Notes under the pieces: generated by a model
Seen by the model: the letters and a program-made list of their open reading frames with translations, nothing else
What the model was told of the DNA's origin: nothing
Databases searched by the model: none
Assembly (NCBI GenBank): GCA_045127535.1
Contig: JBGVQN010000052.1
Coordinates: 1 to 36,901 of the forward strand
Length of the DNA stretch: 36,901 bases
Source of the DNA: UBA2942 sp045127535
Lineage (GTDB): Bacteria > Bacillota > Clostridia > Lachnospirales > Lachnospiraceae
Reading direction: 5' to 3'
Program-made: the position numbers and the translations under genes
Shown here: positions 24,527 through 32,031 of the stretch, one piece after another
Layout: the number at the start of each line of letters is the position of its first letter
Numbering within the stretch: position 1 is the first letter of the stretch

Positions 24527-24529
24527 TTC

Positions 24530-24787
24530 TTACAGATTCTCCTGCATAAATTTGCTGACTGCCTCATATGCAGCATCTTCATCTGCACCGTCAAATGTCA
24601 GGGTTACCTGATGTCCCTTCTTTATGCCAAGCGCCATAATGCCAAGGATTTTTTTGCAGTCTCCTGTTTTACCGTCTTTGGTCAGCTGGATGGAACAAGC
24701 AAAGGTCTTTGCCAGCTTTACCAGCTCTCCTGCCGGACGTGCATGGATGCCTTCGGAATCGGTGATGATATACTGAAATTCTTTCAT
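24530..24787 (-). CDS. HPr family phosphocarrier protein of the fructose system
   Basis: An 85-residue HPr. The active-site histidine is His15 in GIHARPAG. It accepts phosphate from enzyme I and passes it to the EIIA domain. At the position of the regulatory serine in Gram-positive HPr (residue 46, usually K-S-I-M-G) the sequence is CKKILGIMAL, with lysine at 46. HPr kinase therefore could not phosphorylate it there, and it should not act as a catabolite-repression cofactor. It starts 22 bases after fruA, with GGAGGAAAC upstream, and is the last gene of the fruK-fruA-HPr operon. It resembles dedicated fructose HPr proteins rather than general PtsH; that reading is inference. Confidence 0.9.
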   Translation of the reverse strand: MKEFQYIITDSEGIHARPAGELVKLAKTFACSIQLTKDGKTGDCKKILGIMALGIKKGHQVTLTFDGADEDAAYEAVSKFMQENL

Positions 24788-24809
24788 GATGTTTCCTCCT
24801 AAATCACTC

Positions 24810-26723
24810 TTATTCTGTTATTTTCTTCTTGAATACACCTAACAGAACCGTAGAAATCAGCGTACCCGCAGCCAGAGCCACCAGATACAGCAGTGCATTT
24901 CCCACTACCGGTACTACGAAAATACCACCATGAGGTGCCATTAAAGTACAATGGAACAACATAGATAAGGCTCCTGCCATGCCGGAACCAATGATACATG
25001 CAGGCAGTACATGAAGCGGGTCTGCTGCTGCATAAGGAATGGCACCTTCTGTGATAAATGCCAGACCCATAATAAAATTCATTGGACCGGATTCTCTTTC
25101 TTCCTTTGTGAATTTATCCTTAAACAGCAGGGTTGCCAGTGCAATGGCACATGGAGGCGTCATACCCCCAATCATAACAGCTGCCATAATGTCATAGTTG
25201 CCTGCCGCAATAGACGCTGTTCCAAATACATAGGCTGCCTTGTTAAATGGACCGCCCATATCCACAGCCATCATACCCCCTAATACAAGTCCTAAAATCA
25301 CACGGCTGGAATCTCCCATGCTGCTTAATGCATTGTTCAGTCCTGTATTAATGGAGCCCATCACTGGTTCTACCACAAAATTCATGACAATTCCAATGAC
25401 AAAAATACCAACCACCGGATAAATCAATACCGGTGCAATCTTTTCCAATGCCTGTGGCAGCTTTTCACATACCTTACGCAGTCCCAGAATCAGATAGCCT
25501 GCCAGGAAACCGGCTGCCAGGGCACCTAAAAATCCAGACTTGCCGTCTGCTGCGATCATACCGCCTACAAAACCAAGGGCCAGAGCTGGTCTGTCTCCAA
25601 TGGACATGGCAATAAATCCTGCCAGCACCGGAAGCATAAAACCAAATGCCACACCGCCGATTCCCTTAAATAAAGCCGCTGCCTCTGTAATAGTACCAAA
25701 ATTCGCTCTCTGATCTGCCGGCAGGGAATTCAGATCTACACACAAACCATCAATCAAAAACGCAATGGCAATGAGAATACCGCCTCCTACTACAAATGGA
25801 AGCATGTGGGATACGCCGTTCATCAGCTGGGTATAAATCTGATGTCCCATACCACCGCTCTTCTTACCTGCATTTTCTGCAGCAGGCTTGTTCGCTGCCT
25901 GATATACAGGTACATTTCCCGAAATGGCTTTGTCCAACAGCTGTTCTGCCTTACTGATTCCATCAGATACCTGGCAGGCAATGACTTTCTTCCCGTCAAA
26001 ACGATCCATGGGCACCTGGGCATCTGCTGCTACGATAATACAGTCTGCTTCTGCAATTTCCGCTGCTGTAAGTACGTTTTTTGCACCCCCAGAGCCTCTG
26101 GTCTCTACTTTCATGCTGCAGCCTTTTTTTGCTGCTGCCTTTTCCAGTCCCTCTGCTGCCATATAAGTATGGGCAATACCAGTTGGACAGGAAGTGACTG
26201 CCAGGATTTTCAGTCCGCCGGCTGTGTCTCCCTTCCCTTTGCTCAGGCGCTCATCAATGCTCTTTTCTTCTTCATCTGCCTGGTCAATAAGTCTGATAAA
26301 TTCTTCCGGAGACTTTGCATTTCGCAGGGACGCTGCAAACGCCTCGTTCATCAGCAATACGGACAGCTTGCTTAATACATCTAAATGTACGTTATCTTCT
26401 GTGTTTGGTGCTGCAATCAGGAAAATCAGGCTGGCAGGTTCTCCGTCCAGGGAATCAAATTCCACTCCGTTCTGTACCACCATAGCTGCCAGTCCCGGTT
26501 TTTCCACTGCATCACATTTTCCGTGAGGAATGGCAATTCCCTCTCCAATGCCTGTAGTGCTTTCTTCTTCTCTGGCATACACCTGCTTCCGATATGCCTC
26601 TACGTCCTTGATCTTTCCACTTCTGGCCATCAGCTCAACTGCCTGATCCAGTGCCTCGCTCTTGCTCTTTGGGGACGCATCCAGGGAAATACTGCGCTTG
26701 TCCAGCAATTCTGTAATTCTCAT
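24810..26723 (-). CDS. fruA: PTS fructose transporter, fused EIIABC
   Basis: A 637-residue fusion in A-B-C order. EIIA (about 1-150) has the phosphorylatable His67 in GEGIAIPHGK. EIIB (about 172-270) has the active Cys179 in AVTSCPTGIAHTYMAAEGL. EIIC (about 300-637) has the long hydrophobic core with GGMMAVDMGGPFNKAAY and FITEGAIPYAAADP. It imports fructose with conversion to fructose 1-phosphate. The open frame extends upstream, but MRITELLDKR at 26723, after AGGAGG, is the normal start. It follows fruK by 82 bases and precedes an HPr gene by 22. Confidence 0.95.
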   Translation of the reverse strand: MRITELLDKRSISLDASPKSKSEALDQAVELMARSGKIKDVEAYRKQVYAREEESTTGIGEGIAIPHGKCDAVEKPGLAAMVVQNGVEFDSLDGEPASLIFLIAAPNTEDNVHLDVLSKLSVLLMNEAFAASLRNAKSPEEFIRLIDQADEEEKSIDERLSKGKGDTAGGLKILAVTSCPTGIAHTYMAAEGLEKAAAKKGCSMKVETRGSGGAKNVLTAAEIAEADCIIVAADAQVPMDRFDGKKVIACQVSDGISKAEQLLDKAISGNVPVYQAANKPAAENAGKKSGGMGHQIYTQLMNGVSHMLPFVVGGGILIAIAFLIDGLCVDLNSLPADQRANFGTITEAAALFKGIGGVAFGFMLPVLAGFIAMSIGDRPALALGFVGGMIAADGKSGFLGALAAGFLAGYLILGLRKVCEKLPQALEKIAPVLIYPVVGIFVIGIVMNFVVEPVMGSINTGLNNALSSMGDSSRVILGLVLGGMMAVDMGGPFNKAAYVFGTASIAAGNYDIMAAVMIGGMTPPCAIALATLLFKDKFTKEERESGPMNFIMGLAFITEGAIPYAAADPLHVLPACIIGSGMAGALSMLFHCTLMAPHGGIFVVPVVGNALLYLVALAAGTLISTVLLGVFKKKITE

Positions 26724-26805
26724 ACCCTTACCTCCTGTTAAAGTCTTGTGCACGATCCAGTTCCTGTCCTCCCCCAGTGCCTGTATGCTGCACGTTGCGC
26801 TATTT

Positions 26806-27738
26806 TCAGCTCTTTTCACGATCCTGTTCCATCTGTTCTACCTGTCTGTATACCGCTTCTACCTGACTGCGTGTTGCCAGATATTCAGAAAATGCACTGG
26901 CACTTCCTGCTGCGATCCCCATATGAAATGCATGCCTGTAATCCTGCCGTTCCATCCACCCTGCAATAAATCCGGCTACCATAGAATCTCCCGCTCCTAC
27001 CCCATTGACCAGTGTTCCCTTTGGTGCCGGGGAAGCAAAGACCTGTCCATCCTCTGCTGCCAGCACGGCTCCTGTGCCTGCCATAGATACCAGTACGTTC
27101 CTGGCTCCCATTTCCTGCAGCTTCCTACCGTAAATAAGTGCTTCCTCTCTGGTGGTAATTTCCCTGTGGAAAATCTCTCCAAGTTCATGATTGTTGGGTT
27201 TTACCAGAAACGGCCGGTATTTCAGCACATTCACCAGCAACTCTCTGGTAGCATCTACCACAGTCAGGACCTCTTTGCCCTGCATCCGCTCTAAGATGTG
27301 ACAGTACATATCATCAGGCAGAGAAGCAGGAATACTGCCTGCCAGACATAGTACATCTCCTGTCTGGATCTTGTCCAGCTTTTCCATGAGCTGGTTTAGC
27401 TTTTCCTGGCTGATGTCAGGTCCCCGTCCATTGATCTCCGTTCCATCGATGGATTTGAGCTTCACATTGATCCGGGAAACGCCCTGCTCTATGGTGATAA
27501 AATCCGACCTCACACCAATGGCCTCCACCGCTCTGGCGATCTCTACTCCCGTAAATCCTGCCACAAAGCCCAGGGCGGTATTTTCAAGGCCAAGATTCAT
27601 CAGCACCGTAGATACATTGATCCCCTTTCCTCCCGGAAGCAAAAGTTCTGAACTGGTACGGTTGGTCAGTCCCAGCTGAAAATCCTTCACAGAAACAATA
27701 TAATCCAGGGACGGATTGCATGTTACCGTATAAATCAT
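26806..27738 (-). CDS. fruK: 1-phosphofructokinase
   Basis: A 310-residue PfkB-family kinase starting MIYTVTCNPSLDYIV, with the substrate-binding LLPGGKGINVS near residues 33-43 and the catalytic VNGVGAGDSMVAGFIAG near the C-terminus (general base Asp in GAGD). It phosphorylates fructose 1-phosphate to fructose 1,6-bisphosphate with ATP. The chosen ATG at 27738 follows AGGAGG; an in-frame ATG at 27798 would lie in the promoter and is rejected. It is the first gene of the fructose operon. Unlike many such operons, no DeoR-type regulator gene precedes it. Confidence 0.94.
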   Translation of the reverse strand: MIYTVTCNPSLDYIVSVKDFQLGLTNRTSSELLLPGGKGINVSTVLMNLGLENTALGFVAGFTGVEIARAVEAIGVRSDFITIEQGVSRINVKLKSIDGTEINGRGPDISQEKLNQLMEKLDKIQTGDVLCLAGSIPASLPDDMYCHILERMQGKEVLTVVDATRELLVNVLKYRPFLVKPNNHELGEIFHREITTREEALIYGRKLQEMGARNVLVSMAGTGAVLAAEDGQVFASPAPKGTLVNGVGAGDSMVAGFIAGWMERQDYRHAFHMGIAAGSASAFSEYLATRSQVEAVYRQVEQMEQDREKS

Positions 27739-27769
27739 CTGATCTCCCTCCTGTTTTCTTTCTGATTGT

Positions 27770-27798
27770 ATTATACGTTCAAATTCATCCATAATCAA
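27770..27798 (-). promoter_or_regulatory. predicted promoter of the fructose operon
   Basis: Minus-strand TTGATT (27798-27793), a 17-base spacer and a perfect TATAAT (27775-27770). The start would be near 27763, about 25 bases before the fruK ATG. Confidence 0.65.
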
Positions 27799-27811
27799 AC
27801 AAACTTTTCCT

Positions 27812-27875
27812 CAAATAAAAGACAGGCAGATCCTCTCAAATTCCTTTTGGAAAGTGAGTGTTTCTGTCTGTCTTT
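27812..27875 (-). terminator. hairpin between grcA and fruK
   Basis: AAAGACAGGCAGA (27818-27830) pairs with TCTGTCTGTCTTT (27863-27875) with one G-T pair, and inner CTCA/TGAG and TTCC/GGAA pairs extend it. On the minus strand it ends in GTCTTTTATTTG. It would protect fruK from upstream transcription, though it lies about 210 bases after the grcA stop. Confidence 0.55.
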
Positions 27876-28086
27876 CTGATTGATTTTTCTGCTGCATTTA
27901 CTTTGTTGCTGTAACTCATTTTCATGCCAGTCTCCAATCCCGCCCTTGTACCTGGACAGGCAAAGACGTTTTCCGGCATTTAGTATTTGTCAAATGTACG
28001 GTTTTATTCCTTTGCTTTATAAATGAGCTTGGAATGGCAGTATACTGATCCATCCAACACTCCAGTACACAAAGGTTTCTTTCTTG

Positions 28087-28329
28087 TTAAATATGATCAT
28101 GGAAAGTTCTGGAAATAACGTCATCCTGCTGCTTTTTTGTCAGCTTAATAAAATTTACTGCATATCCAGATACCCGAACAGTGAGCTGAGGGTATTTTTC
28201 CGGATGAGCCTGTGCATCTAACAGAGTATCCCTGTTAAATACATTTACATTCAGATGATGACCACCCTTCTCTGCATATCCATCTAACAAATTTACTAAA
28301 TTTTCTACCTGTGCTGTATTGTTTCCCAT
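28087..28329 (-). CDS. grcA: autonomous glycyl radical cofactor (YfiD/GrcA-like)
   Basis: An 80-residue protein equal to the C-terminal domain of pyruvate formate-lyase: NLLDGYAEKGGHHLNVNVF, HPEKYPQLTVRVSGYAVNF and KKQQDDVISRTFHDH. The radical glycine is Gly55 in RVSGYAV. In E. coli YfiD can replace the damaged glycyl-radical domain of pyruvate formate-lyase after oxygen cleavage; the same rescue role is likely here. It has its own start (ATG at 28329, 8 bases after AAAGGAG) and a promoter, so it is not simply a fragment of a larger gene. It is divergent from a Crp/Fnr regulator, with a shared palindrome. Confidence 0.88.
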   Translation of the reverse strand: MGNNTAQVENLVNLLDGYAEKGGHHLNVNVFNRDTLLDAQAHPEKYPQLTVRVSGYAVNFIKLTKKQQDDVISRTFHDHI

Positions 28330-28363
28330 AACAACTGCTCCTTTCTCTGTTCTTTATATTTTT

Positions 28364-28427
28364 ATCATACCCGATTACAGAGCAAATTTCAGTTGCATTT
28401 GCAACTTTTCTGAAAAAATGTTACAAT
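28364..28427. promoter_or_regulatory. divergent promoters with shared Crp/Fnr-like palindrome
   Basis: The palindrome GTTGCATTTGCAAC (28392-28405) lies between grcA and the regulator gene. For grcA (minus) the -10 is TATGAT (28369-28364) with no good -35; a start near 28357 puts the palindrome centre at about -41.5, the class II activator position. For the regulator (plus) TTGCAA (28399-28404), 17 bases and TACAAT (28422-28427) overlap the palindrome, which would favour self-repression. Confidence 0.6.
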
Positions 28428-28509
28428 TTTCCTAGAGCTGCAGCGTGCCTTCAATTTCAACTTCCCATAACCGTTCTTAAGATCAATCACCTGGAAATGG
28501 AGGATATTT

Positions 28510-29187
28510 ATGAACCATACAAAGAAATGTCTGATTTTCGACCACATTTCACCAGAAAGCCTGGCAGAAATGATGCACTGCTTTCATGCAGCAGAAAAAC
28601 GCTTCTCTCCCGGAGAAAGCATCTTGCGATATAGAGAAAGCAACGAGACAATTGGCGTAGTATTGTCTGGAGAAGCTCACCTGGTAAAATATGATTATGA
28701 CGGATATAAAAACATCATCGAACATCTGAAAGAAAACAGCGTTTTTGGCAGCCTGCTCATACGTCCCTTTGCAGAAGAAGCTTTTGAAGTGACAGCTCTT
28801 TCAGACTGTTCCGTACTTTTTTTTGACTATGCCCACCTGGTAAAACGATGTGAAAAAGCCTGTCCCCATCACAGCATTCTGACCAGCAATATGCTCCAGA
28901 TCCTCTCCTGCCAGTCCCAGTATCTCCACATGCGCATTGATGTACTAAGCCAGCGCACCACCAGAGGCAAGCTGCTTTCCTATTTCCAGATCCTAAGCTG
29001 TCAGCAGCAGTCTCCCTGTATCACTCTGCCTTTTCCGCTGTATTCCCTGGCAGATTATCTTTTTGTTGATCGAAGTGCTATGTTTCGGGAACTGAAAAAA
29101 TTGAAAGAAGAAGGCATGATTGCTTCTAAGGGAACAGCAATTACATTAATCAAATTCAATTGGCCCTTTGACAGCACAAAGAACTGA
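28510..29187 (+). CDS. Crp/Fnr family transcriptional regulator
   Basis: A 225-residue regulator with an N-terminal cyclic-nucleotide-binding-like beta barrel (about 25-120; GVVLSGEAHLVKYDYDGYKN) and a C-terminal helix-turn-helix (YSLADYLFVDRSAMFRELKK, about residues 180-199). Several cysteines are present (Cys7, Cys23 and a C-x3-C pair in KRCEKACPHH). Whether they bind an Fe-S cluster or sense redox state cannot be judged. The ATG at 28510 follows GGAGG. It is divergent from grcA, and the shared palindrome suggests it activates grcA and controls itself. It converges on the S26 peptidase gene with a terminator between. Confidence 0.88.
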   Translation: MNHTKKCLIFDHISPESLAEMMHCFHAAEKRFSPGESILRYRESNETIGVVLSGEAHLVKYDYDGYKNIIEHLKENSVFGSLLIRPFAEEAFEVTALSDCSVLFFDYAHLVKRCEKACPHHSILTSNMLQILSCQSQYLHMRIDVLSQRTTRGKLLSYFQILSCQQQSPCITLPFPLYSLADYLFVDRSAMFRELKKLKEEGMIASKGTAITLIKFNWPFDSTKN

Positions 29188-29225
29188 TTTTTCACCCAAT
29201 TTCATGGATCAAAAACCAGTTCTTT
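29178..29225. terminator. bidirectional terminator
   Basis: AAAGAACTG (29178-29186) pairs with CAGTTCTTT (29217-29225), extended by TTTTT/AAAAA inside the stem. It overlaps the last codons of the Crp/Fnr gene and lies 14 bases past the convergent S26 gene. Confidence 0.7.
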
Positions 29226-29239
29226 TGCAGCAATCCGAT

Positions 29240-29716
29240 CTATTCTTGTTTTTTTCTGTCTTTTCTCATGATTATGGCATACAACCGCATCACCGGATGA
29301 CGCACAGGGATCATCCAGATCCATACACGGGCAAAAAATTCCCACCAGAAGCTTCCCTTTTTAATCCACTTGCCTTTCCTGCGGGCCGCCGTTACAATAG
29401 CAAAAATCTGTTCTCTTTTTACCGGTCCCTCAATATCACATTGGGCATCTCCTACAATATAATACCCTTCCGGCGCTACCCGGCAGATCCGGTGCATGAT
29501 ATAGCGGCCACCCTCTCGCTGAAAAAAGACCATATCTCCCTTCACCGGATCTTTTTCCAGCTTACGAAACAGGATCTGGTCCCGGCCATGAATGAGAAAA
29601 GGCATCATACTGTTGCCGCAAATGGTCAAGGACACTTCCTGACCAGAATCTGTAATTTCCCGTAATGCATCTATATATTTGTTGGCAGATACCGTCCGTT
29701 CTGTTTTTTCCAGCAT
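29240..29716 (-). CDS. S26 family signal peptidase-like protein (Ser/His type)
   Basis: A 158-residue protein. TICGNSMMPFL places a nucleophile-type Ser36 in the S-M-x-P box of signal peptidase I, and RYIMHRICRV puts His75 where bacterial enzymes have the general-base lysine. VGDAQCDIEG supplies Asp90/Asp94. This Ser/His pattern is that of SipW/eukaryotic-type signal peptidases. The usual N-terminal membrane anchor is missing; a hydrophobic segment is instead near the C-terminus (FFARVWIWMIP). It may process a special set of exported proteins, but no obvious substrate gene is adjacent. The ATG at 29716 lacks a strong ribosome site in the bases just upstream, so the start is moderately certain. 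Confidence 0.75.
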   Translation of the reverse strand: MLEKTERTVSANKYIDALREITDSGQEVSLTICGNSMMPFLIHGRDQILFRKLEKDPVKGDMVFFQREGGRYIMHRICRVAPEGYYIVGDAQCDIEGPVKREQIFAIVTAARRKGKWIKKGSFWWEFFARVWIWMIPVRHPVMRLYAIIMRKDRKKQE

Positions 29717-29849
29717 GTCAAACCTCCCTGTTCATTCCCTTTACGTCCCTGTCTGAATCATTCTGCCCAAGCAATGTCTGTTCTGGATTTTCGCTTTTAC
29801 ATCAGTTTCACTTCATAATTCTTTCATATGCTGCACAAAATGCAACACA

Positions 29850-29876
29850 AAAAGAAAAAGCCTTGATTCTCAAGGC
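29850..29876 (-). terminator. terminator of tRNA-Gly
   Basis: On the minus strand GCCTTGA, loop GAA, TCAAGGC (29876-29860), then TTTTTCTTTTT. It lies 9 bases after the tRNA 3' end. Confidence 0.85.
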
Positions 29877-29884
29877 GCCACATA

Positions 29885-29955
29885 AGCAGGTAGCGGGAAT
29901 CGAACCCGTCTCTCCAGCTTGGGAAGCTGGCATTCTACCGATGAACTATACCTGC
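29885..29955 (-). tRNA. tRNA-Gly (anticodon CCC)
   Basis: On the minus strand the acceptor stem GCAGGTA/TACCTGC (7 pairs), a D-arm with GGTAGAAT, the anticodon arm CCAGC-TTCCCAA-GCTGG (anticodon CCC) and the T-arm with GGTTCGATTCC form a full cloverleaf. The discriminator base is U, as in bacterial glycine tRNAs. The 3' CCA is not encoded (TAT follows the discriminator). It reads GGG codons. A TTGACT about 35-45 bases upstream with a weak GAAAAT -10 may be its promoter. Confidence 0.95.
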
Positions 29956-30079
29956 ATCATACTTATTTTCCTCCAAATCAGAAAAAAAGTCAAGAAGTTT
30001 TTTATTATATATAAGCCATTGGAAAAACTGTCTATCTAGCACCAGAAAGTGACTTTGCAAACGTTCCGTTGCCATGGAT

Positions 30080-30126
30080 AAAAACAGCTCCCTTCCAGTT
30101 CATTTCTGCTGCTGGAAGAGAGCTGT
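30080..30126 (-). terminator. terminator of the surface protein gene
   Basis: On the minus strand ACAGCTC, CTTCCAG pairs with CTGGAAG, GAGCTGT (30126-30084), followed by TTTT. It starts about 30 bases after the stop of the upstream gene. Confidence 0.85.
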
Positions 30127-30153
30127 CCCCCCTTTATCTTGATCTTTTTATTC

Positions 30154-31545
30154 TTACTCTGCCAATGCTCCTACATTGCTTGGAGAATTAATATTTTCAA
30201 ATGTATTCAGAGTACGTACAGTATCTCCTTCGATTTCAAATACATTCCATACAGTTCCTACTACATTTTCCGGTACAGTATAGGTAGCAATCAAAGACTC
30301 ACCCTTGTATAAATCCACCTTAGCCTGAGACATGGAAAGCTCAGTAGATCCTACACTTCCACGATTGGTATAATCATGAATGGAATATTTATAAACACCA
30401 TCATTTGCCACTGTAATGGTAATGGTTTCTGGTCCATAACTGGTTGTATCATCACGGTCCAGTGTTGCTACGATCTCGCCTTCAGATCTTGCTGTCTTAT
30501 TGCTGTAGTATACATGATAACGACTGCCATCTGCTAATGGTCCGGTCAGATGGGAATCCAGGTCTCTTGGAGTTTCACCCCAGGTCAGAACCACACGATA
30601 TTCATCAGATTCCATCACTGGTGACAAAGCTGCATTCTGCAGTACAAAGCCATCTGCACATACTACATTTGCATAGCCGGTAATATATCCTTCCAGACTG
30701 TATTCTGCTGTGTAGGTACCAGCTGGCATTTCCATTGTATAATATCCGTTTGCATCAGTCATAACAACTGCTGCTTCTCCTGCTGTTGTAAGCGCTGCAT
30801 CACCTGCAGTCATATCTGCTCCTGCACGCAGAGTTACCATGGTGCCTGGAAGGATCTCTCCTGTTACTGCGTCACAGACAGTACCTTCCACACCTGTAAT
30901 CACTACTTCTTCCTCTGGTAAAGCAACGGTATACTTTACTACAGCTTCTATAGTACAAACCTCTTCGCCTACCTGAATCTCTTCAGAAACGTTAACGGTC
31001 CAGTCATTTATCTCCTGTGCCATTGCAGCCTGTGCTGGAAGCAGACCTGCGCCTAACAGGCCAATGAACATAAGTGGAAGGAGAATCTTTCTGCTCTTTC
31101 TCCCCTTTACTGCCAGTACAGCTACTCCCCCTGCAGCTACCAGCATGACACCCATCCAAAGAGCTGCATTTGCATCTCCTGTTTCTGCACCTGATTCAGT
31201 ATCCAGTACTTCCTCTTCTTCTGCAACGTATGTAACTACCAGTTCTTCTGTAGCACCAGCCTCTAATGTCTCCAGTGCCTTTGTCAGCTGAGAGCCTTCG
31301 GCCAGTTCATAGCCTTCCAGAAGGATATGCTCTAAAGATACATTTGTTACTGCAAAGTCATTGGTATTGGTAACTGTAAGAGTAGCTGTAATATCATCGC
31401 CCTCTTCATACACGTCTCCATCAGTGGTCAGAGTGACTTCTACACCATCCTCTGTCATTGTAGCAGCAGATGCTGATACCACTGACATGCCCATACATAA
31501 AAGCAGTGTTGCCAATAACACAAACAATTTCTTCATGGTTTTCAT
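30154..31545 (-). CDS. exported two-domain surface protein (carboxypeptidase-regulatory-like and YfaP-like domains)
   Basis: A 463-residue protein. Residues 1-28 form a signal peptide (MKKLFVLLATLLLCMGMSVV, cleavage after ASA). Residues 30-110 are a beta domain of the 'conserved repeat'/DUF11 kind (ATLTVTNTNDFAVTNVSLEH). A sorting-signal-like ETGD, membrane helix (128-146) and KGRKSRK follow at 121-153. A second helix (154-172) then leads directly into another extracellular part: a carboxypeptidase-regulatory-like domain (about 218-310; GTVCDAVTGEILPGTMVTL) and a YfaP-like domain (about 314-440; RVVLTWGETPRDLDSHLTGP). The start at 31545 after AAAGGAG is chosen over an open frame reaching 31686. 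Function is unknown; surface adhesion or polymer binding is plausible. Confidence 0.8.
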   Translation of the reverse strand: MKTMKKLFVLLATLLLCMGMSVVSASAATMTEDGVEVTLTTDGDVYEEGDDITATLTVTNTNDFAVTNVSLEHILLEGYELAEGSQLTKALETLEAGATEELVVTYVAEEEEVLDTESGAETGDANAALWMGVMLVAAGGVAVLAVKGRKSRKILLPLMFIGLLGAGLLPAQAAMAQEINDWTVNVSEEIQVGEEVCTIEAVVKYTVALPEEEVVITGVEGTVCDAVTGEILPGTMVTLRAGADMTAGDAALTTAGEAAVVMTDANGYYTMEMPAGTYTAEYSLEGYITGYANVVCADGFVLQNAALSPVMESDEYRVVLTWGETPRDLDSHLTGPLADGSRYHVYYSNKTARSEGEIVATLDRDDTTSYGPETITITVANDGVYKYSIHDYTNRGSVGSTELSMSQAKVDLYKGESLIATYTVPENVVGTVWNVFEIEGDTVRTLNTFENINSPSNVGALAE

Positions 31546-31818
31546 GTTTCCGTCTCCTTTAATAAAATAGTCTACGGTAATTCCATGAGACTTTTTCATG
31601 TAATTTTCTGTGCCTTCAAACAGTAATACATCGTCCACTTTATACGGATTAGCCTGGATTTTTTTGCCTTGTGGGGAAAATCTCATAAACTGCCTTGTCT
31701 TACTCTAACATAACCTGGCCTTTAAAAAAATATCAAATTTCACTTTTTTTTAACACAATTTTATTGTTCTTCTACTCTTCCAATAGGTTTTGCGGTTAAC
31801 TTCCCCCCACATAGTATC

Positions 31819-31847
31819 TTTCCAGATTTTCCAACCTATGTTATACT
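31819..31847 (+). promoter_or_regulatory. predicted mutS2 promoter
   Basis: TTTCCA (31819-31824), 17 bases and TATACT (31842-31847). The -10 is good and the -35 weak. The start would be near 31854. Confidence 0.5.
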
Positions 31848-31885
31848 AAAGATACCTGTGTATATTTCACGCACATCAGCATATT

Positions 31886-32010
31886 TGCAGGTCTTTATTT
31901 GATCTCCATAAGGCCTGTGGGGGGAACGTACGGGAAGGTGTTACAAAGCCTTCCTCTGTAAAAAATTTTCGTCCGGCAGATTTTGGACTGCACCGCAGAC
32001 CCAACCTGAT
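31886..32010 (+). other. structured leader upstream of mutS2 (possible regulatory or small RNA)
   Basis: GGAAGG (31933-31938) pairs with CCTTCC (31949-31954). GCAG (31976-31979) with flanking CGG pairs with CTGC and CCG (to 31995). Outer GGTCT (31890-31894) can pair with AGACC (31997-32001). The GC-rich character contrasts with the AT-rich DNA before it. I could not match it to a known RNA family; a 6S-like or leader RNA is possible. Confidence 0.35.
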
Positions 32011-32031
32011 CCGGGCAACAATGAGGTAATT

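Larger units (their letters stand above)
24031..24529. other. AT-rich intergenic region between the HPr gene and pepF
   Basis: About 500 bases. It contains the pepF promoter (24077-24104), a long AT-rich stretch with no gene (about 24110-24355), the terminator of the fructose operon (24358-24405) and a 33-codon coding-like relic (24428-24526). Confidence 0.7.
27739..28086. other. intergenic region between fruK and grcA
   Basis: About 350 bases holding the fruK promoter (27770-27798) and a terminator-like hairpin (27818-27875). The remaining 200 bases up to the grcA stop show no gene or clear signal. Confidence 0.65.
29717..30153. other. intergenic region with tRNA-Gly
   Basis: About 440 bases containing the tRNA-Gly gene (29885-29955), its terminator (29850-29876), a possible tRNA promoter (about 29968-30000) and the terminator of the surface protein gene (30080-30126). 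No protein gene is seen. Confidence 0.75.
31546..32031. other. divergent intergenic region between the surface protein gene and mutS2
   Basis: About 490 bases. On the minus strand TTGATA, 18 bases, TATGTT (about 31703-31732) could drive the surface protein gene with a leader of about 150 bases. On the plus strand the mutS2 promoter is at 31819-31847, followed by a leader of about 180 bases with several inverted repeats. An in-frame extension of the surface protein frame into this region reads plausibly but has no ribosome site. Confidence 0.6.

Noticed and set aside
28087..28329. grcA as a broken 3' fragment of pyruvate formate-lyase
   Set aside because: It has its own strong ribosome site, promoter region and start codon, and no upstream pyruvate formate-lyase sequence is present; the length equals known stand-alone YfiD-type proteins.
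31546..31686. Upstream extension of the surface protein frame (begins MRFSPQGKKIQ)
   Set aside because: It has no ribosome site, would bury the signal peptide behind 47 residues, and overlaps the likely promoter and leader.
31886..32010. mutS2 leader as SRP RNA or a c-di-GMP riboswitch
   Set aside because: The diagnostic GGAAGGAAGC loop of SRP RNA and the conserved core of the c-di-GMP-I aptamer are not present.
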